Source: Methylobacterium sp. W2 (GTDB lineage Bacteria; Pseudomonadota; Alphaproteobacteria; Rhizobiales; Beijerinckiaceae). From it: a stretch of 64,000 nt of DNA. The notes beneath the pieces are model-generated. The model ran no database searches. It was not told the DNA's origin and saw only the letters and a program-made list of their open reading frames with translations. Location of the stretch: the NCBI RefSeq assembly GCF_020662345.1, contig NZ_VMOA01000013.1, forward strand, positions 1 through 64,000, in the 5' to 3' direction. A program made the translations under genes and the position numbers. This document shows, piece after piece, positions 9,043 to 17,727 of this stretch; positions within the stretch are counted from its first letter, which is position 1; every line of letters starts with the position of its first letter.

Positions 9043-9161
9043 GTCCGGGGGACGGCGGGTGAGGTCGACTCTCATCGTCCGCCCCGGGGGGGTGTCACGA
9101 TGTCTCTTTTGCATGAGGCCGATCATCTATATATCGGGAGGTCAAGCAGGAGGATCTCACG

Positions 9162-9719
9162 ATGCCGAAGGTGTCACAGGCGCAGGCCAAGCTGAACCGG
9201 GAGCGGGTCGTCGAGGTCGCCGCTGCTCTGTTCCGCGAGCGCGGACTGCACGGCGTCGGCGTCGCCGATATTATGGCCTCGGCGGGTCTGACGCATGGCG
9301 GCTTCTACGGCCAGTTCGCCAGCAAGGAGGCGCTGGCGGTCGAGGCGTTCGACCTCGCCGCCAACCAGAACTGGCGCCCCGACGATCTCGACGGGTGGAT
9401 GGCCCAATACCTGACCCTCGGGCACGTTCGAAATCCAGGCGTCGGCTGTCCGCTGGCGGCGCTGGTCAATGACGTGTCGCGCGAAGCACCCGGTTCTCCG
9501 CTGCGGGTGCGGTTCCTCCACGGTGCCCGCGACCTGATCGAGCGCATGACCGGCCTGCTTCCCACGGCCCTGGCGAAGCGGCGGCGGCAGCGAGCGCTGG
9601 CGAGCCTGTCGCTCATGATCGGAGCTGTCGCCCTGGCCCGCGCCATCGACGACGACGAGCTCAGCGAGGACGTGCTGGCGGCGGCCCGCGGCGTCCTCAC
9701 CACGGGCAAGGTCGGCTGA
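9162..9719 (+). CDS. TetR/AcrR-family transcriptional regulator
   Basis: A 185-residue protein with an N-terminal TetR helix-turn-helix at residues about 12-58: RERVVEVAAALFRERG, GVGVADIMASAGLTHGGFYGQF and SKEALAVEAF. The C-terminal ligand-binding half carries GCPLAALVNDVSRE and looks like the AcrR/YxaF type. AGGAGG precedes the ATG. The AT-rich TATATAT at 9128-9134 just upstream may be its -10 region and autoregulatory site. A likely target is the flavin monooxygenase gene upstream, but that is inference from adjacency. Confidence 0.88.
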   Translation: MPKVSQAQAKLNRERVVEVAAALFRERGLHGVGVADIMASAGLTHGGFYGQFASKEALAVEAFDLAANQNWRPDDLDGWMAQYLTLGHVRNPGVGCPLAALVNDVSREAPGSPLRVRFLHGARDLIERMTGLLPTALAKRRRQRALASLSLMIGAVALARAIDDDELSEDVLAAARGVLTTGKVG

Positions 9720-9730
9720 CGAGGCGCGGT

Positions 9731-10894
9731 TCAGCCCTTCCAGGCCTTGAGCGCCGCGAAGGGGCTGGAAGCCGGATCGGGCTGCGGCGGGTTGAGCACC
9801 GGCTCGACCTGGGAGACGGCATCGGCCAGGGAGAAGGCTGATCCGGCATTCAGCTTGCCGCCGGCCGCATCCTTGTGGCCGCCGCCGCGGAACTTGCGGG
9901 CACCGTCCAGCGCCGTCTCGTTGTTCGAGCGGAACGACAGCGAGCCCGTGCGCTGGACATTGACCACGCGGGTCGCCCTGCCCCCCTCCATCACGAGGTC
10001 GGAGACGCGCTGGAACATGCCGGAATCGAGGCCGAAGGACAGCATCGTCCCATCCGAGAGCCGGTGGAACAGGGCATCCGACCGGGCCAGCGCCCGGGCC
10101 ATCCGCATGCGGGTGGAGAGGGCTGGGTCGTCCTGGGGCTCGTCGACCAGGAGCGCATCCACGAGACGCCGCCGGGTCGCGGCGATCTCGGCCTCGACGC
10201 GGGCCGGCGATGCGCCCTCGCGCAACAGGGCGGAGACCGCCTGCAGCAACGCGCTGATGAAGCGGTCATGCCAGGGATGGCCCACGGGGATCAGGGTCGC
10301 GACGTTGTCCCAGAAGATCTCGTCCAGGGCGAGGCCGCCCCGGAAGGTCGGGCGCTCCTTCTTCCACAGGTCGAGGGCGTCGACGGCGGCCACCAGGGTC
10401 TCGAGTTCCTCGGTCGTCTCGCCCTCCACCTCACGCGAGGCGTAGAGTTCGCGATGCTCGTAGGCGAGGCGGGTGGCGCAGCGGTCCTCGTCGATGAGGA
10501 CGACCACGTTCGGGTCGGAGAGTTCGACCTTGGTGAGGCCGGGTCTCTCCGGCACGAGCGCAAGGGTGAGGCCCTGCTCGCGCAGCTGATCGAGGGACGA
10601 GGCATGGTGGTCGAGCACGATCAGCCGGTGCCGCGTAGCCTCGTCGCGACGCAGGTTCATGGCCGCGAACCGGGTGATGAACGTGACGGCGACGGCCTCC
10701 AGGCCGAGATCCGTCATGATCAGGCATTCGGGCGCCTGGGCGCGCGAGAGCCGCTTCAGTTCCGCATCGACCACCGGGCCGACATCGGCATAGCGCGGGA
10801 TATGGACGATCCGCGACACGTCGAGGAAGGCACCGACGATGGTCGAGGCTCCGTAGCCGTCGAGGTCGTGGTGGGTCAGCTGGGTGACGGTCAA
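9731..10894 (-). CDS. DHH/DHHA1 family phosphoesterase (NrnA/oligoribonuclease-like)
   Basis: A 387-residue protein. The start is taken as TTG at 10894 because GAGGA lies about 7 nt upstream and the DHH domain begins right after it. The frame can be extended to 11104, but that extension is Arg-rich and unlike the family. THHDLDGYGAS (residues 7-17) and VLDHHASS are the metal-binding DHH motifs, and FRGGGHKDAAGG near the C-terminus is the DHHA1 substrate motif. These proteins hydrolyse short oligonucleotides, c-di-nucleotides or pAp with Mn2+. The exact substrate is not decidable here. It converges on the tetR gene. Confidence 0.82.
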   Translation of the reverse strand: MTVTQLTHHDLDGYGASTIVGAFLDVSRIVHIPRYADVGPVVDAELKRLSRAQAPECLIMTDLGLEAVAVTFITRFAAMNLRRDEATRHRLIVLDHHASSLDQLREQGLTLALVPERPGLTKVELSDPNVVVLIDEDRCATRLAYEHRELYASREVEGETTEELETLVAAVDALDLWKKERPTFRGGLALDEIFWDNVATLIPVGHPWHDRFISALLQAVSALLREGASPARVEAEIAATRRRLVDALLVDEPQDDPALSTRMRMARALARSDALFHRLSDGTMLSFGLDSGMFQRVSDLVMEGGRATRVVNVQRTGSLSFRSNNETALDGARKFRGGGHKDAAGGKLNAGSAFSLADAVSQVEPVLNPPQPDPASSPFAALKAWKG

Positions 10895-11374
10895 GATTCG
10901 TCCTCGTGGCTCGGGTCGTCTCCTCGCCTTATGGGGCAGACGGACGGCCTCGGCGAGCCATACCACCGGCGATCGGGTGAAATTCCCCGGCGGCAGGTTA
11001 CGCCGCGCGACGCGGTCTCTGCGTTTCCTGCCGGGTGAGCGCCTGTCTGGCTTGGCAAGCGGCTGGAGCATGCAGGCGCGGACTTCGCGGGCTTTCGCGC
11101 TCACGCTTCGAGGACAACGCGATCCAGCCAGTTGTCCTCTTCACATTACACGCAGGGGGTACCGTCTTCGTTCAGCCGCTGTCCAGCTTCGCAAATGTAA
11201 TGTCGATCAACGGCTCAGCTTGTCCGCGCATGACATGTGAAAAGAACCTCGATCGACGATGCGATTTCGAGGAGCGACGCTGCTTTTGCAAGCTTAAAGG
11301 TTTCTGAATACATTTTTCAGAACGCGTTAAAGCGCTCGTCACTAGGACCGAAACCGACATAACGGTGGAGAGCC
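10895..11374. other. Intergenic region between the DHH gene and nepR
   Basis: About 480 nt separating divergent genes. It holds the promoters of both the DHH gene and the nepR-ecfG operon. I looked for the EcfG signature (GGAAC, 16-17 nt, CGTT) upstream of nepR and found no good match, only AGAAC variants. A short palindrome is listed separately. Open frames here lack ribosome binding sites and recognisable motifs. Confidence 0.5.
11302..11322. promoter_or_regulatory. Inverted repeat upstream of nepR-ecfG
   Basis: TTCTGAA (11302-11308) and TTCAGAA (11316-11322) are perfect 7-base inverted arms around 7 nt, directly followed by the palindrome AACGCGTT. It lies about 55-75 nt before the nepR start, where an operator or a leader hairpin would sit. 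No regulator can be assigned. Confidence 0.3.
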
Positions 11375-11680
11375 ATGACGATCGACGCCAGCGATATCCA
11401 CAGCCCTTTCGAGGTGCTGGACGCGGGGAAGCGGGTCTCCGGCTCCCACGCCGCCGGCGGCGAAGCCTCGTCTCCCGAAACGGGAGACTTGGTCTGCCCC
11501 GCCGCGACCGGGGGACGAGCCGGCATGGACCGAGTCGGCATGGACACGGAGTCCCGCCGCCGGATCGGCCGGAACCTCCGCCTTCTCTACGGCGACGTCC
11601 TCAATCTGCCGCTGCCCGACCGGTTCGAGGCCCTCCTCACCGAACTCTCGGCCAAGCCTGCTTCGCGGGAGACCTCATGA
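11375..11680 (+). CDS. nepR: NepR anti-sigma factor
   Basis: A 101-residue protein. The C-terminal part RRRIGRNLRLLYGDVLNLPLP plus DRFEALLTELS (residues about 60-92) matches the NepR helix pair that grips sigma EcfG. The family pattern is IGxxLRxxYxxVxxEPLPxRFxxLLxxL. NepR holds EcfG inactive until phosphorylated PhyR displaces it during the general stress response. Residues 1-55 form a Gly/Ala-rich, probably disordered extension; the typical protein is about 60 residues, so this is a long version. A GGTGGAG ribosome binding site precedes the ATG. It overlaps ecfG by ATGA. No phyR is present in this window. Confidence 0.88.
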   Translation: MTIDASDIHSPFEVLDAGKRVSGSHAAGGEASSPETGDLVCPAATGGRAGMDRVGMDTESRRRIGRNLRLLYGDVLNLPLPDRFEALLTELSAKPASRETS

Positions 11681-12255
11681 TGACCAGCTTCCTCCATCCT
11701 GTCGGAACGCCCGCCGGCGCCGATTCCGAGATGCGCGATCTGCTGCTCGGCGCGATCCCGGCCCTCAGGGCTTTCGCCTATTCGCTGACCTACGATCTCG
11801 ACCGCAGCGACGACCTAGTTCAGGACACGCTGGTGCGGGCCTGGACCAAGGCGGACAGCTTCGCTCGCGGCACGAACCTTACGGCGTGGCTGTTCACCAT
11901 CCTGCGCAATCTGTTCTATTCCGAGCAGCGCAAGCGGAAGCGCGAGGTCGAGGATGCCGACGGGGCCCATGCGGCGCGGCTGACCAGCCTGCCCGAGCAG
12001 GAGATCCGGGTGGAGATGCGCGAGTTCCAGGCCGCCCTCGACCTCCTGCCGCTCAGCCAGCGCGAGGCCCTCGTTCTCGTGGGCGCGCAGAGCTTCACCT
12101 ACGAGGAGGCCGCCGAGATCTGCGGCGTCGCCGTGGGGACGATGAAGAGCCGTGTCAGCCGCGCCCGTGGCCGGCTGATCGAGACCCTGGGCATGAACGG
12201 CACCGAGGATATCGGGGCCGATGCGCTCACGCGGGCGGCGCTGGGCGGCCCCTGA
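11677..12255 (+). CDS. ecfG: General stress sigma factor EcfG (ECF15 type)
   Basis: A 192-residue ECF sigma factor. Region 2 covers residues about 20-85: IPALRAFAYSLTYDLDRSDDLVQDTLVRAW, then NLTAWLFTILRNLFYSEQRK. Region 4 spans about 115-175 with LPLSQREALVLVGAQSFTYEEAAEICGVAVGTMKSRVSRAR. The sequence fits the alphaproteobacterial EcfG group that transcribes stress genes from GGAAC/CGTT promoters. Translation is coupled to its anti-sigma factor NepR by the ATGA overlap. A strong hairpin follows the stop. Confidence 0.93.
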   Translation: MMTSFLHPVGTPAGADSEMRDLLLGAIPALRAFAYSLTYDLDRSDDLVQDTLVRAWTKADSFARGTNLTAWLFTILRNLFYSEQRKRKREVEDADGAHAARLTSLPEQEIRVEMREFQAALDLLPLSQREALVLVGAQSFTYEEAAEICGVAVGTMKSRVSRARGRLIETLGMNGTEDIGADALTRAALGGP

Positions 12256-12278
12256 CGCCGTCGCTTCGGCTTCACCTG

Positions 12279-12314
12279 AAGGCGACCGCTCCGGATCGCG
12301 GAGTGGTCGCCTTT
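12279..12314. terminator. Bidirectional hairpin terminator between ecfG and the ialB-like gene
   Basis: AAGGCGACC (12279-12287) pairs perfectly with GGTCGCCTT (12305-12313), continued inward by CTCC with GGAG across one mismatch: a stem of about 13 bp with a small loop. It lies between two convergent genes, right at the stop of the minus-strand gene. T-runs are short on both strands, so efficiency is uncertain, but position and stability support a shared terminator. Confidence 0.6.
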
Positions 12315-12978
12315 ACTTGCACTCCTCGCGGGCGCGCTTCATCGCGTCACCGAATCCCGCCAGCGCGTAGTCGTCGCTGGTGGAGGTGCCGCGCATGGAC
12401 ACCGTCTTGACCTGGACCTTGGCCAGCTTGGCCATCTCGCCCACGAGGCGGGCCTCCTCGGATGGGTTCTGCAGCCAGGCGTTCTCGTCCTTCACCACCA
12501 AGCCGTATTGCGAGCTGCCGAGGCTCAGGGTCGGATCGGAGGCGGCGGTGGCGTTGGCCTTCGCCTGGCTGGCGGCGGGCTTGGGCGGGAAGCCGAACAT
12601 CACCGCGACCTCGTTCTGGACGTTGTCGCCCTTGCGGATGGTCACGAACAGGTAGGCGGTATCGCGCTTGAGGGTTTTCGGCGTGCGGGCCTGGGGCTGG
12701 GCGATGGCATAGCAGGTGCGCGACTTGCCCTGTCCGTTGGCGAAGACGTTCCAGTCCCCGAAGATCGCCACCGGAGTCGCCTGCTGCATGCCCGGAGCGC
12801 TCACCGCCTTCCTCTTCTCCCGTCCGCGTCCCCGGGATTTCGCCGGAGCCTCGGTCTCGGCGACGGCCTCCTGCTGCGCCATGGCCGGCGAGGGGCCGGC
12901 GAGATGGGCTGGGCTGAGGATCGGCAGGACAGCCGCCGTGGCGCTGACGACGAGAAGGCGGCGGAGGGGATGCAGCAT
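12313..12978 (-). CDS. IalB-family (invasion-associated locus B) periplasmic protein
   Basis: A 221-residue protein with a signal peptide (residues 1-35, ending SPAMAQ). A short basic linker (SRGRGREKRK) follows, then an IalB-like domain from about residue 66. Recognisable family elements are FGDWNVFAN, RTCYAIAQP, AYLFVTIRKGD, EVAVMFGF and the terminal AMKRAREECK. The domain is widespread in Hyphomicrobiales; in Bartonella it aids invasion, but in free-living relatives its role is unknown. It is monocistronic, with ecfG converging on it. Confidence 0.82.
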   Translation of the reverse strand: MLHPLRRLLVVSATAAVLPILSPAHLAGPSPAMAQQEAVAETEAPAKSRGRGREKRKAVSAPGMQQATPVAIFGDWNVFANGQGKSRTCYAIAQPQARTPKTLKRDTAYLFVTIRKGDNVQNEVAVMFGFPPKPAASQAKANATAASDPTLSLGSSQYGLVVKDENAWLQNPSEEARLVGEMAKLAKVQVKTVSMRGTSTSDDYALAGFGDAMKRAREECK

Positions 12979-13185
12979 CGTGTTCAGGTTCTCGAATACG
13001 AAAGAAAGGCCGCCGGCAGCGCGCGCGGCGGACCTGCGTCGTCAGCGGCGGACCAGCGGCGTTCGTCGTGGTATCGACACATGCCGTAAAATTGTGCGGA
13101 ATTGCGGCGGGATCCCATCATGCGCATCCCGTCGAGCCGGATCGAGCATCGGGTCCGCTCGATGAGCCCCGCATGCCCGGACGGT

Positions 13186-13527
13186 TCAGGCCGGGTGCGC
13201 CTCCGGTCCGAAGGTTGATCCGGCGAGGATGGCACCCATCGCCACCTCTACCTGCGGCGGCTCGGCGATTGCCACGCCAGCCGTCGACAGATCGGCGATG
13301 GAGGCGGCCACATGCGGTGCGGTGGCGGTGGCTTCCATCACGTCACGGACGGGCAGGGCGCGGGGCTTCGGGTCGTTGTAAGGCGTGTTGTAGCATTTGC
13401 GGATCGATGCCCAGAACGCCGCCCGGTCGGCCTCCGGCAGGCGGGCGAGAACGGAATCGATCACGGTGGTGGCTTGCGCCGCGAGGGCGGCGGTCTCTTC
13501 GGGGTTCATCCAACTCTCGACGGGCAT
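13186..13527 (-). CDS. Small protein of unknown function
   Basis: A frame of 113 residues. I prefer the ATG at 13527 to the one at 13533 because GGAG lies about 6-8 nt before the former and almost touches the latter. The sequence has a helical N-terminal half with RLPEADRAAFWASIRKCYN and a C-terminal half rich in Ala/Val. There is no signal peptide and no membrane segment. I recognise no family. Codon bias resembles that of its neighbours, so it is probably a real, lineage-specific gene. Confidence 0.55.
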   Translation of the reverse strand: MPVESWMNPEETAALAAQATTVIDSVLARLPEADRAAFWASIRKCYNTPYNDPKPRALPVRDVMEATATAPHVAASIADLSTAGVAIAEPPQVEVAMGAILAGSTFGPEAHPA

Positions 13528-13622
13528 CGACATCTCCGGCGTGCTTGGTCCGAGTTCTCAGCAGGTTTAGCAAAAGTGGTCACCGGCTTCGCGTCCTCAA
13601 ACCTGTTTAGGCAGGATCACAT

Positions 13623-13662
13623 AGCTCGACCGTGAACGCATCCGCTCCGGCCGAGCTTTTTT
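13623..13662 (+). terminator. Terminator-like hairpin with T-run
   Basis: AGCTCGACCG (13623-13632) pairs with CGGCCGAGCT (13648-13657) with one mismatch, followed at once by six T (13657-13662). It has the shape of a rho-independent terminator for plus-strand transcription. Both flanking genes are on the minus strand, so it may block antisense transcription into argH, or mark the end of an unseen plus-strand RNA. Confidence 0.4.
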
Positions 13663-13675
13663 GTCGCCCTGTGAA

Positions 13676-15073
13676 TCACGCTGCTGCGGAGGGCGCGTCG
13701 AGCAGTGTCAGCCAGCGCGTGGCCTGAGCCCTGACGTTGTCCGGCGCGGTGCCGCCATAGCTGGTGCGGCTGGAGACGGAGTTCTCCACGCCCAGCACCG
13801 CGTAGACCGCGTCGGTGATCCTGGGCTCCGCCTCCTGCATCTCGGAGAGGGACAGTTCCTCCAGCCCGATCCCCTTGGCGGAGGCGGCGCCGACGAGGCG
13901 GCCGGTGACGTGGTGCGCTTCGCGGAACGGCAGGCCGAGTTCGCGCACCAGCCAGTCGGCGAGGTCCGTGGCGGTGGCATAGCCGGAGCCGGCGGCGCGG
14001 GCGAGCACGTCGGCATTGGGCTCCAGATCGCGCACCATGCCGGTCATGGCGGCAAGACACAGGGAGAGCGCCTGGAGCGCGTCGAACGTGCCCTCCTTGT
14101 CCTCCTGCATGTCCTTCGAATAGGCCAGCGGCAGGCCCTTCATCACGATGAGCAGGCCGGTGAGCGCGCCGATGACGCGGCCGGATTTGGCGCGCACGAG
14201 CTCGGCCGCATCCGGGTTGCGCTTCTGCGGCATGATCGACGAGCCGGTGGTGTAGCCGTCCGACAGGCGCACGAAGTTGAACTGGGCCGAGGTCCAGACC
14301 ACGAGTTCCTCGGCGAAGCGCGACAGGTGCACGGCGCAGATCGAGGCGGCGGCGAGCGATTCCAGGGCGAAGTCGCGGTCGGCCACCGAGTCGAGGGAGT
14401 TGGCGGTGGGCCGGTCGAACCCGAGGGCCGCTGCCGTGGCGTGACGATCGATGGGGAAGGAGGTGCCGGCGAGTGCCGCGGCTCCGAGCGGGCATTCGTT
14501 GAGCCGCGCGCGGGCATCGCGGAACCGGCCACGGTCGCGGGCCAGCATTTCGACATAGGCGAGGCAATGGTGCCCGAAGGTGACGGGCTGGGCCGATTGC
14601 AGATGGGTGAAGCCCGGCATCACGGTTGCTGCATGGGCGAGTGCCTTCTCGGCCAGGGCCCGCTGCAGGCCGGCGGCCTGCTCGTCGAGGCTGTCGATGG
14701 TGTCGCGCACCCAGAGCTTCATGTCGGTGGCGACCTGGTCGTTGCGCGAACGGGCCGTGTGCAGGCGCCCGGCGGTGGGGCCGACGATCTCGGTGAGCCG
14801 GCTCTCGACGGACATGTGGATGTCCTCGAGCTCGCGCTTGAACACGAAGCCGCCGCCCTCGATTTCCGCGCGCACGGCCTTGAGACCGTCCTCGATCGCC
14901 GCCACATCGGCCGATGGCAGGATGCCTGACTTGCCCAGCATCGCCACATGCGCCAGCGAGCCGCGGATGTCCTGGGGTGCGAGGCGCTTGTCGAATCCGA
15001 TGGAGGCGTTGATCTCCTCCATGATCTCGGCGGGGCCGCTCGCGAAGCGCCCGCCCCACATCCGGTTGCTCAT
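13676..15073 (-). CDS. argH: Argininosuccinate lyase
   Basis: A 465-residue enzyme of the fumarase/aspartase superfamily. It cleaves argininosuccinate into arginine and fumarate, the last step of arginine synthesis. The start [10 protein letters not shown] is the conserved family beginning. Other landmarks are [11 protein letters not shown] (substrate binding), [16 protein letters not shown] (catalytic His region) and the signature [12 protein letters not shown] with the catalytic Ser on the flexible loop. Length matches the family (about 460). The gene is divergent from tlpA, with 51 nt between the starts, an arrangement common in alphaproteobacteria. Confidence 0.97.
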   Translation of the reverse strand: MSNRMWGGRFASGPAEIMEEINASIGFDKRLAPQDIRGSLAHVAMLGKSGILPSADVAAIEDGLKAVRAEIEGGGFVFKRELEDIHMSVESRLTEIVGPTAGRLHTARSRNDQVATDMKLWVRDTIDSLDEQAAGLQRALAEKALAHAATVMPGFTHLQSAQPVTFGHHCLAYVEMLARDRGRFRDARARLNECPLGAAALAGTSFPIDRHATAAALGFDRPTANSLDSVADRDFALESLAAASICAVHLSRFAEELVVWTSAQFNFVRLSDGYTTGSSIMPQKRNPDAAELVRAKSGRVIGALTGLLIVMKGLPLAYSKDMQEDKEGTFDALQALSLCLAAMTGMVRDLEPNADVLARAAGSGYATATDLADWLVRELGLPFREAHHVTGRLVGAASAKGIGLEELSLSEMQEAEPRITDAVYAVLGVENSVSSRTSYGGTAPDNVRAQATRWLTLLDAPSAAA

Positions 15074-15124
15074 GTCGACACTGTTCCTCTCGGCCGCCCC
15101 ATCCACCCGTCGGGCGACGCAACG

Positions 15125-15769
15125 ATGATGCCCGGAGCCAAGGCGACCCTGGCTGCGGGAGCCGTCGTCGCCGTCCTGATCGCGGGCGGTCTCGCCGTAT
15201 ACGGGACGCGTCCGACCGGCGGCAACAGCGAGACGGTGGCCGAACCGTGCCGTGGCGCTGTCGAGACGATCGCCCGCATCGCCCCCCAGGCAAGCGGCGA
15301 GGTGGCGGCCATGGAAGTCTCCAAGGTTCCGCGCGCCGCACCGGACCTCGTGTTCAAGGGGCCGGACGGCGCCGACCGGACCCTCGCCCAGTTGCAGGGG
15401 CGGCTCGCGCTGGTGAACCTGTGGGCGACATGGTGCGCCCCCTGCAAGGCCGAGATGCCGGCCCTCGACCGGCTCGAGCAGACGCTGGGGGGGACGGACT
15501 TCACCGTCGCCGCGATCAACGTCGATACGCGCAATCTCGAGAAGCCGCCGCAATGGCTGAAGGAGAATGGGATCACGAACCTCGCCTATTATTCCGATCC
15601 CGGCGGGCGGGTGCTGCCGGCCATGCAGAAGGCGACCGGTTCGCTCGGCCTGCCCACGACGATGCTGGTGGACGCCAAGGGCTGTATCCTCGGCGTCATG
15701 AAGGGACCGGCGGATTGGGGCAGCGAGGATGCGAAACGGCTGATACGCAGGGCCCTCGGCCGTGACTGA
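15125..15769 (+). CDS. tlpA: TlpA-family thiol:disulfide interchange protein
   Basis: A 214-residue membrane-anchored thioredoxin-like protein. An N-terminal hydrophobic helix (about residues 4-26) acts as anchor. The thioredoxin fold follows, with [20 protein letters not shown] (active site WCAPC) and the cis-Pro region [11 protein letters not shown]. TlpA reduces copper-chaperone and cytochrome oxidase (CoxB/ScoI) disulfides in related bacteria. Paired ATGs at 15125 and 15128 leave the start ambiguous by one residue. Divergent from argH; the next gene starts 43 nt after its stop, probably on the same transcript. Confidence 0.88.
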   Translation: MMPGAKATLAAGAVVAVLIAGGLAVYGTRPTGGNSETVAEPCRGAVETIARIAPQASGEVAAMEVSKVPRAAPDLVFKGPDGADRTLAQLQGRLALVNLWATWCAPCKAEMPALDRLEQTLGGTDFTVAAINVDTRNLEKPPQWLKENGITNLAYYSDPGGRVLPAMQKATGSLGLPTTMLVDAKGCILGVMKGPADWGSEDAKRLIRRALGRD

Positions 15770-15812
15770 ACCCGGCATTTCAACGCGCGACCGCCGGCTG
15801 GGAGGAAGAACC

Positions 15813-16997
15813 ATGCGCCTGTTCGGATGTCTTCTGGCGGGGCTGCTCGGCCTGGCGCCCGCCTGCGCCGCCGAGGCCCCGGCCTATCTCCTGGTCGGGC
15901 TCGACGGAAAGACCTTCTTCCTGCCCGAGGGCGGCCGGAACGGCCCCAATGGCCGCGATGCGCTGGCCATCGTCGATGTGAGCGACGAGGCCCGCCCCCG
16001 CCTCGCCCATGTCCTGCCGCTCGACAATGGCTTGCCCCTCGACAATTCGGTCTATGGGCCACCTACCAACCTGCAGATCACCCCGGACGGACGGCTCGGA
16101 CTGGTGGCGAGCTCCGTGCTCATGCGGCAGGAGGGCGAGGCCTGGTACGCCCAGGCGGACGACCGGCTCCACGTGATCGATCTCCTCGCCGATCCTCCGC
16201 GTCTGGTGGAGACGATCCGCGTCGGGCGCCAGCCCTCGGGCCTCGCCATCGCGCGGACGGGAAATGTCGCCCTCGTCGCCAACCGTGAGGGCCGCAGCGT
16301 CACAATCCTGTCGATCACGGGGACGAGCGTGCGCGCGGTGTCCACTGTGGATGTGGGCGACGAGGCGGCGGCGGTGGCCATCGCTCCGGACGGACGCCGC
16401 GCGTTCGTCGCCAAGAACAAGGCCGCCAAGGTGGGTGTCCTCGCCCTCGACGGCACCCAGGCCAGCTACGATCCGACCCTCGACCTTCCCGTCGGCCCCG
16501 GCATCTATGGGTTGGAGGTCACGCCCGACGGGCGTTTGGCGCTGACTGCCAATACCGGGCCTGAGCCCAGCGACGGCCATGCCGACAGCGTCAGCGTGAT
16601 CCGGGCCGATGCGCCGCGCCCGGTGGTGATCGACCATCTTGGCATCGGCGACACGCCCGAAACCCTGGCGATTTCGCCCGATGGCCGGCATGCGGCGGTG
16701 GCCGTGGTGCGCGGATCGAGCGCTCCGGCGAGCGGCCCCGGCTATACTCCCACCGGAACGATGACGCTGCTTACCATCGATCCGTCGGGGCTCGTTCGGC
16801 CCACGGGACAGTCCGAGGCGGGGGCGGTGACGCAGGGCATCGCCTTCAGTCCCTCGGGCGCGCACGTCTATATCGGCAATTACGTGGACCGGACCATCGG
16901 CGTCTACCGCATCGAGGGAGACGCGGTTCACGATACGGGGTTCAGGCTGAGCCTGCCGGGCCAGCCAGCCTCGATGCGGGGGCGGGCAGGGCAGTAA
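15813..16997 (+). CDS. Secreted beta-propeller (YVTN/lactonase-like) protein
   Basis: A 394-residue protein with a signal peptide ([21 protein letters not shown]). Repeated blade motifs follow: [75 protein letters not shown] and [16 protein letters not shown]. That is about seven blades in all, as in YVTN and 6-phosphogluconolactonase-like propellers. GGAGGA at 15801-15806 fixes the start. It is likely periplasmic and may bind a ligand or partner; no catalytic residues can be assigned. Confidence 0.82.
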   Translation: MRLFGCLLAGLLGLAPACAAEAPAYLLVGLDGKTFFLPEGGRNGPNGRDALAIVDVSDEARPRLAHVLPLDNGLPLDNSVYGPPTNLQITPDGRLGLVASSVLMRQEGEAWYAQADDRLHVIDLLADPPRLVETIRVGRQPSGLAIARTGNVALVANREGRSVTILSITGTSVRAVSTVDVGDEAAAVAIAPDGRRAFVAKNKAAKVGVLALDGTQASYDPTLDLPVGPGIYGLEVTPDGRLALTANTGPEPSDGHADSVSVIRADAPRPVVIDHLGIGDTPETLAISPDGRHAAVAVVRGSSAPASGPGYTPTGTMTLLTIDPSGLVRPTGQSEAGAVTQGIAFSPSGAHVYIGNYVDRTIGVYRIEGDAVHDTGFRLSLPGQPASMRGRAGQ

Positions 16998-17330
16998 CGT
17001 CGAGGGCCAGTGGGCTCGAGTTTCTCAGCGGATGCTCATGCCAACGTCGCTCATCCGCCAAAGTCGATCATCCCAGCAGACCGCCTCATCCTGGAGGTGC
17101 CCTTTGCTTGAGCAAAGGCCTTTGACGGAGCGCTCCAGACACCAGAGCGATCCCTGGAAGCCTCCTTCGAGGCCGCTACGCGGCGCCTCACGATGAGGAA
17201 AACGCTTTGGGACAACAACGCAAACAGGATCAAAGACTAGCGCAGCCGGACCACCTTGCCGGCCTGAACTGATCCGGCAGACCAGTGGATCGGACGAGAT
17301 TAATCCCTGTATCGATGGCAATTTAATTCT
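16998..17330. other. Intergenic region with a palindromic repeat element
   Basis: About 330 nt without a credible gene. Frames on both strands lack ribosome binding sites and family-like sequence. The stretch 17084-17198 is a palindromic, REP-like element and is listed separately. The last 40 nt become AT-rich and lead into a candidate stress promoter. Confidence 0.5.
17084..17198. repeat. Palindromic extragenic repeat (REP-like, about 115 bp)
   Basis: The ends are imperfect inverted copies of each other: CCTCATCCTGGAGGTGCC at the left and GGCGCCTCACGATGAGG at the right (17182-17198). Inside lie a perfect 8-bp hairpin, CCTTTGCT-TG-AGCAAAGG (17101-17118), and the stretch CCTGGAAGCCTCCTTCGAGG. 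CCTCATCCTGAGG-type ends flanking CTTCGAGG are typical of intergenic palindromic repeats in Hyphomicrobiales genomes. Only one copy is visible in this window, so its dispersed nature is inference. Confidence 0.55.
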
Positions 17331-17356
17331 GGAACTTCCGCGATTTAACGCCGGTT
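17331..17356 (+). promoter_or_regulatory. Candidate EcfG-dependent (general stress) promoter
   Basis: GGAAC at 17331-17335, a 17-nt spacer, then GGTT at 17353-17356. The published EcfG consensus in Methylobacterium and relatives is GGAAC-N16/17-CGTT, so one base of the -10 element differs. It lies about 80 nt upstream of the start of a small secreted protein, as expected for its promoter. Confidence 0.5.
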
Positions 17357-17438
17357 TCGGGTTTCGATGCCAGGTGAGGCACGCAAGCTGGAATCACAGG
17401 CCATGCGAGCGTGCCGGCGATACGATGCGGAGAGGATG

Positions 17439-17717
17439 ATGCAGGGACGATACAAGGGTTCGGCGCGAACAGGACGCACTCTTCGGGTGCTTGCCGCCAT
17501 TCTCGGCCTGTCGTTCCTTATCCTGCCCGAGGCTCGGGCCGCCGTCACCGGAACGGGGGGCGGACCTGAGACCACCGTCACGGCGCCTCATACGTCGACC
17601 ACGGGCCAGACCGTTCCGCCGGGTGCGGCCGGCGCCCCCATCGTCGATCCCAATGAACGGACCGAGCGGCAGAAGCGGCTGGACCGCGTCCTGAACGGGA
17701 TCTGCCAGGGCTGCTGA
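17439..17717 (+). CDS. Small secreted protein of unknown function
   Basis: 92 residues from the ATG at 17439. This start was chosen because GGAG (17429-17432) lies 6 nt upstream; the frame is open further but without such a site. A signal peptide spans residues about 1-35 (RTLRVLAAILGLSFLILP, ending EARA). The mature part is short: a Gly/Thr-rich segment, then DPNERTERQKRLDRVLNGICQGC with two Cys near the end. I recognise no family. The candidate EcfG promoter upstream suggests stress induction. Confidence 0.6.
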   Translation: MQGRYKGSARTGRTLRVLAAILGLSFLILPEARAAVTGTGGGPETTVTAPHTSTTGQTVPPGAAGAPIVDPNERTERQKRLDRVLNGICQGC

Positions 17718-17727
17718 TCCGAGAGGA

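Noticed and set aside
10895-11104. Longer N-terminus of the DHH phosphoesterase
   Set aside because: The extra 70 residues are Arg/Pro-rich, and the TTG at 10894 has a GAGGA ribosome binding site and starts right at the domain.
11323-11374. EcfG promoter directly upstream of nepR
   Set aside because: AGAAC variants exist, but none is followed by CGTT at 16-17 nt.
15074-15814. Longer N-terminus of argH
   Set aside because: It would run through the divergent tlpA gene; [10 protein letters not shown] is the conserved argininosuccinate lyase start.
17025-17321. 98-codon minus-strand frame
   Set aside because: It is composed almost wholly of the palindromic repeat, with no ribosome binding site and no family resemblance.
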